A DNA stretch of 64,000 bases from positions 3,208,501 through 3,272,500 of the forward strand of contig JAQISU010000123.1 of the NCBI GenBank assembly GCA_029339505.1, in the 5' to 3' direction. A program made the position numbers and the translations under genes. The notes under the pieces are model-generated. The model was not told the DNA's origin. It ran no database searches and saw only the letters and a program-made list of their open reading frames with translations. Shown here one piece after another: positions 1-8,405 of this stretch; position 1 is the first letter of the stretch, and each line of letters opens with the position of its first letter. This DNA is from Unio delphinus. Taxonomy: Eukaryota; Mollusca; Bivalvia; Unionida; Unionidae.

Positions 1-59
1 CAAGCACGACTGTAACAACAACTTGCACCACAACTCTGCAAGTACAACCAGCCAAGATT

Positions 60-600
60 ACATTATCTTACTTATGTACCGACGAAAGTAAGAGAGGCTT
101 GGAAAACCACCTACTACCATCCATTCTAGAAGCCAAGGGTGCATGGTCTCCCAAGAAACGACATCTGCATATCAATATTCTGGAGATGACAGCCATTGTA
201 AAAGCTTTTCATTGGTGACAGGAATATTTAAATGACTAACGAGTCCTCATTCTGTCTGACAACTCTAAACTGGTGACTTCGCTCAAATAACAAAGAGTTA
301 CCATGTACACAGACCTTTGCGTCCTGGTGTAGCACTTTCTAAAGTGGTGTCGTCATGTTCGACATATCCCGATACGCCTAACGTACTAGACGAGTCATTA
401 TCCAAAAACAACCAACTAATACAGACAAAAGGGTCTCTTCATCTCTCATTTTGATTCCAATATGTACACGATAGGACCGACTGATGGTGGACCTGTTTGC
501 AACAAGGTGGAATACCAAACTCCCAACCTTTGTATCTCCAGTCCCAGACCCAAATAACTGGGCAGTCGACGTTCTATCGATAGATTGGAACGGCATGAGC
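60..600 (+). pseudogene. Decayed DIRS/Ngaro-type retrotransposon RNase H domain
   Basis: Read in the frame beginning at 63, the translation keeps a recognisable order of RNase H landmarks: a TDES start (DAS-like first acidic site) at about 78, WSPKKRHLHINILEM with the second acidic residue near 165-205, and LSDN with the third near 255. This arrangement, with WSP and HIN-LE, is typical of RNase H from DIRS-like tyrosine-recombinase retrotransposons. At least six in-frame stops but no obvious frameshift are present, so it is an old dead fragment. No reverse transcriptase is visible because the window starts here. The family assignment is from motif memory, not a search. Confidence 0.5.
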
Positions 601-1433
601 GCATGCGCCTAGTATGTAAGCTGAATCAATGATATAAATGTTTCATTTGAAAGGAAACTGTATACATCTTGGTGGTATATCATTGGTACAGCGTATATAC
701 TATACATATATTTTATATTTATACTGTTCTTTATCTCAAAGGCTTTGTATCTGAATTAACAAAAGAGGAATATAGGCTAAGAATTTGGAACCGTTATCAT
801 CTAATCATTTAAACAACCCCCTTTAATGTCGTTGTTTTTTTGTTTTCATCGCAATGACTTTTTCAAAGATAATGACGATGAACTTCGTTTCATTTTGGAA
901 TTCATTTTTTTCATCATTATCTCATATATCCTGATTTCATCACAAGAAATTCATCCTCATTTTATTATATCCGCTTTATCACATTTTTGTTCCTTTTCCA
1001 AAACTTCATCTTTGTTATCTTTAAATCGCTCAAGCATGTCACATTATTGTTGTTGAGCTTCTCCGATCCCTTTCTCTCATTGCTTGAACAGGCGCGAGTG
1101 CTTCTCTGCAATACAGACAATCGAAAAGGATGAATACAAGAATCAATTTTAATTATGATAGGATGAAATATCAAATCAGTTTGAATAGTGTGTGCATGCT
1201 GATGTATAATTTGCCAACTGAATAAACATTTCTAGACGAGAATAAAAATATCACCGAGTGAGATATAATGCATTTCATCAAACAATTTTTGACGCGGTTG
1301 TCTGTCACTTTGAAAATGACTGTTTTGGTTGTTACGTTGTTATGTATATTTGATATGTCATTTATATTTATTTTTGTTTTTGTTTGTTTGTTAGATTTAA
1401 ATTAGGCATTTTAAGTTTTAAGATTCGTTCACT
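601..1433. other. No recognisable gene
   Basis: AT-rich sequence with short chance open frames only. I see no domain, no splice-bounded coding stretch and no clear repeat. Confidence 0.5.
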
Positions 1434-2146
1434 GAAGGGGGGAAGACCTGTACTTTACAGAAGTAAACACCAGGTGTTGACCTCATTTCTGACATGGTTT
1501 CAGAGTTGCAAACAAGCTTTTAAAATGATTGGTTGGTTCCAAGGAGATTGTGGAGTTTTATATAAACATCTTTCTAATTTTAATTGGGTCATACGCTGGG
1601 TACGTGAGTTTTTGAACGTAAATTTGTACTGATAGTTTCTAGAAGATCACGTGACCCCTTGTTTACGTAAAAACAAGCTTTATAAATTATGTTTTGAAGC
1701 GAGCTATTCAGTAGAAAATTGGGCTGTTAGAATATTAAGTTGTGTCTTTTTGAGTTATTTTAAATTACCTTGTACTGGAAATTGTGTCAATTCGTTTGGA
1801 TCAAGAGAAATTATTTTATTATTTATCTGGGAAAGAGTTGTGCTCATAGAGATTTTATTAACAAGGATTGACTAAATCAAGTGACATCGTCTTCCATCTT
1901 GGATACTTCGCTGGAATTCGAACTTAGAACTATTTGGACATTTTATTACCAGGACTTTTGCCATTTCTCTCGTGGATAATATTTTGAATTATTTTGGATT
2001 AATTTTGGAATTGATTCTTAAAACCGTTAGTTTATTTTTCTTTCTTTGAAAAATATTTGTACTCAATAAATTGTTTATCAAGTTCTACAAGCTTGTTATT
2101 TTCACTCTTTCTATGTTACTGTTTATTCGAGCCTAAGCACGTAACA
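1434..2146 (+). mobile_element. Possible solo or 3' LTR preceded by a polypurine tract
   Basis: A purine run (gaaggggggaag, 1434-1445) is followed at 1449 by TGTACTTTAC, and about 700 bp later a segment ends GCACGTAACA at 2146, giving TG...CA termini. An AATAAA lies at about 2064-2069, as expected for an LTR polyadenylation signal. No second copy, no matching 5-bp flanks and no coding region next to it were found, so this is a suggestion only. Confidence 0.33.
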
Positions 2147-2226
2147 ACATTCGCACATGTTACTGAAGTACACCATTGATTTCTCGCATTTCGTTTTAAC
2201 ATAATAACAGTAGAAGTAGCTTTTGT

Positions 2227-2402
2227 GTCACAGTCCAATGGCATGGATTTTCTTCACACATTGTACGTGATATTTTTTGTGTCACAGTCCAATGGCATGG
2301 ATTTTCTTCACACATTGTACGTGATATTTTTTATGTCACAGTCCAATGGCATGGATTTTCTTCACACATTGTACGTGATATTTTTTGTGTCACAGTCACA
2401 GT
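2227..2402. repeat. 54-bp tandem repeat, three copies plus a partial fourth
   Basis: Units start at 2227, 2281 and 2335, each beginning GTCACAGTCCAATGGCATGG; a 14-nt partial unit starts at 2389. Units are nearly identical, so the array is young. The unit is 18 codons long, which creates an open frame, but nothing suggests it is translated. Confidence 0.9.
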
Positions 2403-2407
2403 ATCAG

Positions 2408-2463
2408 TGGCTAATTATAATGTGTTAAGCGGCAAGAGCCGCTTAACACTTTATAGTTAGCCA
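2408..2463. repeat. Near-perfect foldback (26-bp stem, 4-nt loop)
   Basis: The inner arms GTGTTAAGCGGC (2422-2433) and GCCGCTTAACAC (2438-2449) are perfect reverse complements around AAGA. Pairing continues outward to 2408/2463 with one mismatch (2421/2450) and one G-T pair. It abuts the 54-bp tandem array. It could be the end of a small hairpin-type repeat or a cruciform; no coding is seen. Confidence 0.85.
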
Positions 2464-3011
2464 TTAGTACTATAAAATACTATTTAACAGTATTGTTTAC
2501 GACTGTTGATTATCACATATACCAGTTTGATGATCTGCAATCAGTGTATACCAAGTCCTCAAAGTCTGAATTGACAATTGACATAAAAGTCGTAAAAATA
2601 AAACTGTATCTCTTTACTTTTGTATTTTGATGCTACAAAGTTTGATTGTATGGCAGAAGTATGCAACATGAGACGTATAAATACTAAACTCTGTAAGAAA
2701 GATTTAAATGTCATTACCGTACAGTTTGGTTTCAAAAATATAGCTGGAAATTTTCTGAAGTTACAAACTACAACTGGAATTCCCCAGATCTCTGCTTTAT
2801 TATCTATAAATTTAAAGAAAATAACTGTATCAATATTGTTTACGACTGTTGATTATCACACAAATCTGTCTGATGTCTTGCAATCATTGTAAACAACTAC
2901 AATTTCCACCTAACCCACACCCCAGTACTTACTTTTAAAATAACAAATATGGATGATATAAAAATGCAAAAAGCGTTCTCATTTCATAGATTGATTTACA
3001 AGTTCTAACTG
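2464..3011. other. No recognisable gene
   Basis: AT-rich DNA. Two ~20-nt stretches (GTTTACGACTGTTGATTATC near 2495 and 2837) are direct repeats, with similar flanks, suggesting an old dispersed or local duplication. No coding evidence. Confidence 0.45.
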
Positions 3012-3255
3012 AGCCCCGAGTGTCCGAGTGGTCTAAAGTACTCACCGTTACAGATCATTGCCATCTCACATCTGTCTGCGTGAGTTAAGAGTTTCAGGAT
3101 CTGCCAATGTATGTACGTGAGCAAGCTTGTCATTAGCTTCTCGTAGATGGATGGTTCTTTCCGGGGTTCCTTCACCATTGATACTGGCCGCCATGTATAT
3201 AATATATTGTGCTGAAAATGGTGTTAAATCCTATAACATCAACAAAAACAATTTC
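3012..3255 (+). mobile_element. tRNA-derived SINE-like repeat, decayed
   Basis: It begins with GTGTCCGAGTGGTCTAAAG, close to an A-box of a class II (Leu/Ser-like) tRNA gene. About 200 bp later it ends with GTGCTGAAAATGGTGTTAAA, a type of tail I associate with mollusc tRNA SINEs. A clean B-box is not visible, so it is old and not a functional tRNA gene. Confidence 0.45.
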
Positions 3256-3455
3256 TAATTAGATTGTCACCAAGCGGTCTCTAATACCAGACGATAAAAC
3301 CGACAGAAAAATTTGCTAAAAGAAATTTAGACAATGCTCCGCATGGAGATGTGAAATGTGAAAGAGATGTTATTAACATTGGATAAAGTAACAGTCAGAA
3401 ATATGTAAAGATCTGAAACTTGTATGACACAAAATCTCTTTTCTTTCTACTGCAG

Positions 3456-3598
3456 GTGCTGAGCGTGCGCAGCATTATTCGCTTGCCCAAGCCAAAGCCT
3501 TGACAATGACCGCCGTTGACCTCCTGCTGAATCCAAATCTCGTGCAGAAAGCCAAGGGAGAGCTACAGGAAACACTAAGACGGGAACAAACACAGTAG
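3456..3598 (+). CDS. Terminal coding exon of a PM20D2-like M20 peptidase
   Basis: A pyrimidine-rich tract and CAG acceptor (ttttctttctactgcag, ending 3455) precede an open frame of 47 codons that enters in phase 2 and ends at TAG 3596-3598. The peptide contains LAQAKALTMTAVDLLLNPN and then an acidic/basic helix, resembling the last helices of M20-family amidohydrolases such as PM20D2, where alternating small residues and LTAxDLL precede the C-terminus. High GC and codon texture differ from the AT-rich surroundings, which supports a real exon. Upstream exons are not visible in the window. The family call is from pattern memory. Confidence 0.6.
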
Positions 3599-4154
3599 TT
3601 AATTGTACAGTCTGAAAGCACCACCTGCAGATCTTTGAGTACAAATGATTGTTTCTGACGTTGATGGCACTTAAGATCTTGTCATATTTATTATGTTTTG
3701 AGAAGAACCATTTTGATATGGTCATACAGGGAAAGAAAAGTACTATACAAATTTAGATATAACAATTAGGTGGATGCAAAATTGACTGCGTTTTTATTTA
3801 TGTACCTCGCATAGTACAGGATACAATCTACATTCTACATCATTGTATTAATAATCAGATACATATAATGAATACGTTTCTCTTATGTCTTTTACATGCT
3901 GATCAATTTACATTTTCTAGTAATTTCATAAATATAATATATTTTAGAACAGCAGCAAGATGAAAACCTGTAGTATCTTCAAACAATGATCGGAATTGCA
4001 ATTGGTGTACATTGAAACTTATAAGGACAGAAATTGTGAATTGTGTGATTATTAAAGTCATTGGTATAATCCCGTAATAATTGAAGTTTCAATTTATCGT
4101 TATATTATTTTGTTTTTGTATCATTGCAAAAATTGATAAACTCAGAAAAAAAAA
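3599..4154. other. Probable 3' UTR/intergenic DNA of the peptidase gene
   Basis: No coding. Several AT-rich stretches could carry polyadenylation signals (for example ATTAAA near 4051). The 38-bp satellite begins just downstream. Confidence 0.4.
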
Positions 4155-5040
4155 ACAACGTTAAACTCTTAAATAAAAGGTAAACCGTTGATACTATGGT
4201 ATAATCCCGTAATTTAAAAAAACTGTTGATACAATGGTATCATCTCGCAATAAAGTTAAACTGTCGATAATATGGTATAATCGCGTAATAAAGGTAAACT
4301 GTCGATAATATGGTATAATCCCGTAATAAAGGCAAACTGTCGATAATATGATATAATCCCGTAATAAAGTTAAACTGTCGATAATATGATATAATCGCGT
4401 AATAAAGGTAAACTGTCGATATTATGATATAATCACGTAATAAAGGTAAACTGTCGATATTATGATATAATCACGTAATAAAGGTAAACTGTCGATAATA
4501 TGGTATAATCCAGTAAAAAAAAGGTAAACTGTGGATAATATGGTATAATCCCGCAATTTAAAAAACTGTTGATACAATGGTATAATCTCGCAATAAAGGT
4601 AAAATATTGATACAATGGTATAATCTCGTAATAAAGGTAAACTATCGATAACATGGTATAACCCCGTAAAAAGGGTAAACTGTCGATACTATGGTATAAT
4701 CCCGCAATAAAGTTAAACTGTGGATACTATAATATAATCCCGTAATAAAGGTAAACTGTCAATACTTTGATATAATTCCGTAATAAAGGTAAACTGTCAA
4801 TACTATGGTATAATCCCGTAATAAAGGTAAACTGTGGATACCAAAGTGAAATGTGGATAATACGGCGTCATCCCGTAATAAAGGTAAACTGTCGATACTA
4901 TGGTATAATCTAGAAATAAAGTTAAACTCTCAATACTATAGTATAATCCCATAACAAAGGTACATTGTCGATAATATGGTATAATCCCGTAACAAAGATA
5001 AACTGTGGATAAAATGGTATCATACCTTAATAAAGGTACA
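4155..5040. repeat. 38-bp satellite array, left block
   Basis: Diverged units of the form TAAAGGTAAACTGTCGATAA followed by TATGGTATAATCCCGTAA repeat about every 38 bp (for example CTGTCGATAA at 4261 and 4299). More than 20 units show point changes and small indels. Open frames inside it, on either strand, are by-products of the period. Confidence 0.9.
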
Positions 5041-5660
5041 ATACGATACTGTTATACGCACAGGGGTATTCACTTGACCGAGCGGTGTCAAAACCCTGGC
5101 GCGAGTCACGCTGGAAGTCATAAGTTTTCCCCAAATTTCCAAAGACTTCCATACAACTTGAGTTGTAAAATGGAAAGAAAGCCGTGTCTGCTATAATTAT
5201 TAATCTTTGCTGTAATCAATGGGCGACCCAGAGGAGACAACTTGCCCAAACGTCCATTAACTGCACCTTTGCATGGTTTTTATTCATTATCATCCGAATT
5301 CCGTACCGCAAGCCCGTCATGCCATAGAAATTCCACTAGTATTCCCTTACTAAATGGGGAATATTTAACTGCGCGACCCTAGGCCAGTCAATCCACAGAA
5401 ATTCCGGCGTATCACGCTCATATACATACGCCCATTTTCCACTATGGCCACATAAACGGTACCTACCAAGTTCCAACTTGTTGATTCCATTCTATAATTT
5501 ACTGATTTCTAACCATAAATGCTGCCTTTTCAATCACAATACTTGTATACACCGCTGAATTTTAATATGGACTATGTTACTAACAGGGACAGTCATTCGG
5601 CTTGTACCCAAATTCACTACTAACGACCCAAGCATGGTTCAAATTCACTAACACTTACTC
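5041..5660. other. Non-satellite spacer inside the satellite
   Basis: Unique-looking sequence interrupts the array. A TTGACCGAGCGGTGTCAAAA stretch at about 5074 is faintly A-box-like, so this may be a worn SINE. No gene is recognised. Confidence 0.4.
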
Positions 5661-6006
5661 CAAATTTATTACAATACTATGGCATAATCCTGTAATGAAG
5701 GTAAACTGGTGATACTATTGTATAATCCCATAATAAAGGCAAACTGTGGATACTATGGTACAATCGCGTAATAAAATTAAATTGTCGATATTATGGTATA
5801 ATCGCGTAATAAATGCAAACGGTCTACTATATGGTATATTTACACAATAAAGGTAAACTGTACATACTACGGTATAATCTATCAACAATGATAAACTGTC
5901 TACACAATGGTATAATTCTGAAATAAATGGAAAACTGTGGATACTATGGTATAATCGCGTAATAAAGGTAAACTGTCGATACTATGGTATAATCGCGTAA
6001 TAAAGG
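5661..6006. repeat. 38-bp satellite array, middle block
   Basis: About nine further units of the same satellite lead up to the left end of element 1. The array resumes at 20887, so element 1 sits inside it. Confidence 0.9.
6001..6006. repeat. Target site duplication of element 1, left copy
   Basis: TAAAGG here matches 20886-20891. The first T at the right also serves as the last base of the TIR, so the duplication can be read as 5 bp (AAAGG) or 6 bp; Polintons usually make 6-bp duplications. Confidence 0.75.
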
Positions 6007-6198
6007 AGCAGCAGAGAGGGTGAACCCTACAACCTTTTCAGACAAAAAATAGATTGAGTCCTTAAAACAAAAAATAGAACCTTCCAACGAAATCTCATAT
6101 TTTAACCCCAAAAAAGTCTCCATTTAGCAAACGGAGACTTTTCGATTTTTCAATCAATTTTGGTCGCAACGTTGTTGTCATTCACCCTCTCTGCTGCT
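6007..6198. repeat. Element 1 left TIR
   Basis: Reverse complement of 20694-20886 with a few mismatches. It begins AGCAGCAGAGAGGGTGAA and ends TTCACCCTCTCTGCTGCT, so the TIR is itself bounded by an 18-bp inverted repeat. In the middle GTCTCC and GGAGAC arms form a hairpin around a TTTAGCAAA loop. Confidence 0.95.
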
Positions 6199-6205
6199 GG
6201 AACTT

Positions 6206-6895
6206 TCAGTTCTGGTTAGCAGAAATAATAAATGATTTTAACCGAATATTTGATCCAGTCCGATACGATATCGTGTCCGATGTTGTTACAAATCCGTACG
6301 GGGTTGACTGAGCATTACTACAGAAATTTCTAAATTGATTGAAGTCCATATCAGAACACCATGTCTGCCAAATATTTCTAAGAGTATGAGTATCAACTTC
6401 GTTGAATACAGCAAGAATATTACAGTTATCTCTTATCACTTTTAGAATCTGAGTGTAGCGTTGAGTGACATATATCACGTCGGTGTTTTTATGCCTGCCT
6501 CGAGAAAATATTCTAGCAGGATTTTTTTGTTTATCTAACATTACATCATCGTATACGACTAAATTGTTACTACTTCCATCAAGATCTTCTACTCATGATG
6601 TCTCGTCAATATCGGTTATAAATTCAATAATACCCTCACCGGCAATCTCTGAAGCATTTTCATTAAAATCCTTTAACACTTCATAACATCGTTGATCATC
6701 TACGCTAGGGGCAATTAAATACAACTTATCCCACTTCATCCATCTCATTATTAAATTGAGCAACAATTGAGTCTTGCCGGATCCAGATGGCCCGATTATA
6801 ATCATCCGAATAGAGTTTGGTAGCGCTGCATGATGCTTAACCGGTTCTCTTTCTTTAGTCGCTGAAAAATAAATTATATCCATATTTCTATACAT
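6206..6895 (-). pseudogene. A32/FtsK-HerA-like packaging ATPase, nonsense mutation
   Basis: The product would pump genomes into capsids. From the start (6895) the protein reads through a Walker A motif GPSGSGKT at about residue 36, and later a Walker B LVVYDDVM and the GRHKNTDVIYVTQ stretch typical of A32-like/Polinton ATPases. An in-frame TGA at 6593-6595 separates the two motifs, so the gene is interrupted once. Its 3' end overlaps the inner extension of the TIR (the TCAAATATTCGGTT block). It is divergent from the zinc-ribbon gene with only 5 bp between start codons. A second Met at 6883 is an alternative start. Confidence 0.85.
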
Positions 6896-6900
6896 AAATT
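6884..6900. promoter_or_regulatory. Minimal bidirectional promoter region
   Basis: The ATPase (ATG at 6895 or 6883 on minus) and zinc-ribbon gene (ATG at 6901 on plus) diverge across TTCTATACATAAATT. The same arrangement is seen at 48586-48602. TATA-like AT-rich sequence is all that fits, so promoter elements must be tiny or lie inside the genes. Confidence 0.45.
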
Positions 6901-7430
6901 ATGGATCTATATTGTGTGAAGTGTAAAACGCGTACTGGCACAGATGACTTGACGACGATTACAACTAAAAATAACCGATCAGCGCTTTCTGGTAAATGCG
7001 TGCAATGTGGTACAAAGAAATTTAGATTTGTGTCTATGAGATCTTCAGAAAATGATGATTTAAAAAAAAACGAGGAGGTGATATCGCAGCCAAGCTAACT
7101 AAACTCCCTGGAACCCCATGGGCAAAGTATTCAGGAGAAAAACACCTTCCAGGGTATAGTTATTGTGGACCGGGAACAAGACTTGATATCAGACTTGATG
7201 ATCAAAACCAACCTCGACGTGGTGAAGAACCAATAAACGCCATTGATAAGGCCTGTCACCTTCATGATGTTGCTTATAAAAGCAGCAATTTGCAACACAG
7301 ACATCTTGCAGATGTGAAATTAATTCATGCATTAAATGCTATTCCTGATAAATCCTTCAAAGAAAAATTAGCATCATTTTTGATAAAATCGGCAATGAAA
7401 AGCAAATTGATGTTAGGTGCTGGTAATTAA
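6901..7430 (+). CDS. DUF5679-like zinc ribbon joined by -1 frameshift to a parvovirus-type PLA2 domain
   Basis: The 0-frame (6901-7098) has paired CVKC and CVQCGTKKFRF motifs, a zinc ribbon like DUF5679. The -1 frame, open from about 7044 to TAA 7428-7430, carries a viral phospholipase A2 domain with the calcium loop YCGPGT and the catalytic CHLHDVAY (His-Asp). In parvoviruses and adintoviruses such a domain in a minor virion protein helps escape from endosomes. The frames overlap at A_AAA_AAC (7065-7071), a classical -1 slippery heptamer. All three copies in the window keep the same offset, so I read this as one frameshifted protein; independent translation of two small proteins is the alternative. 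The PLA2 stop is followed after 7 bp by the integrase start. Confidence 0.75.
7065..7071 (+). promoter_or_regulatory. Candidate -1 ribosomal frameshift site A_AAA_AAC
   Basis: Heptamer in the correct zero-frame phase (AAA AAC codons) at the zinc-ribbon/PLA2 junction, with the zero-frame stop 25 nt downstream. It is identical at 48776-48782 in element 3. Confidence 0.65.
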
Positions 7431-7437
7431 TAACAAC

Positions 7438-8405
7438 ATGGAATCTATTTATTATTCTCCAAAAGGATACTGGAGGGGTAGTGCTGCAATCAATAAACTC
7501 GCTAGCGCTGCAAAAGTGAAAAAAAAACCACTGCGGCTAATTGGTTATCCAAACAGGCGATATGGCAAATTTATCTACCACCGCCTAAACAAATTAATTA
7601 CTCGCATTTTGATGTGACTGTCCCTAATGAAGTTCATCAGGCTGATATATTATTTTTACCTCATGACAACGGTTACAAATATGAGTTAACTGTAGTTGAT
7701 ATTGCAAGTCGATACAAACAAGCAGAGCCGTTAAAAAGAAAGTCAGCCACTGAAGTAGCTTCTGCATTTTAAAAGATTTATCGAAAGGGTCCTCTGCGTT
7801 GGCCGAATCTATTACAAGTTGATCCTGGCAAGGAATTTCAGGGTGCAGTCTTATCAACAATGAAACATCATAATGTCACCATCAGACGAGGACATACTGC
7901 GTTACATCGCGATCAGGCAATTGTAGAACGATTTAATCGGACTCTTGCTGAGCGGTTATTTGGATATCAATACGCAAAATAATTCATTCAAGAAAAGCGA
8001 TCCCGTGAATGGGTCAAAAGGTTACCAGCTGTGATTACCGCACTGAATAATGAGATTACTAGAACAATCAACATGAAACCTATCAACGCGATTAAAAAGA
8101 AGTCTATACCTAAAATGGAAATTCGAAGAATTTCTCAAAAAGATTATAGCGTTTCCCAACCAATTCTTGGTAGTAATGTCACCGTGAGATATTTATACGA
8201 ACCAGGAGAGCTTGAAGGTGGCAGAAAATGGGCTACTGATCCTATTTGGAGTGTTACTGCACACAAGATATCTACTATAACACGATCAACTGGTAGACCT
8301 CCAATCTATAAATTGGATTCAACTGCCACTCAACGAGGATTTACTCGTGAACAACTGCAAGTGATTCCTGATGATACTCAATTACCACCGCGGGGTCTTA
8401 ACTAG
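7438..8405 (+). pseudogene. Polinton-type DDE integrase, broken
   Basis: Homologue of the intact integrase at 49146-50090. Lesions: an A-run expanded near 7527 that shifts the frame, premature stops near 7770 and 7981, and a small insertion after about 8110. Catalytic blocks (VDPGKEF and AIVERFNRT) are still readable. The 3' end overlaps the polymerase gene tail-to-tail by 8 nt. Confidence 0.9.

Noticed and set aside
2227..2402. Possible CRISPR-like array
   Set aside because: The 54-bp units are contiguous tandem copies without unique spacers, in eukaryotic DNA.
3012..3110. Possible tRNA-Leu/Ser gene
   Set aside because: Only an A-box-like start is present; no acceptor stem pairing or clean B-box, so it was called a SINE-like repeat.
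4460..4654. Minus-strand frames in the satellite (also 20841-21089)
   Set aside because: Periodic translation of the 38-bp satellite.
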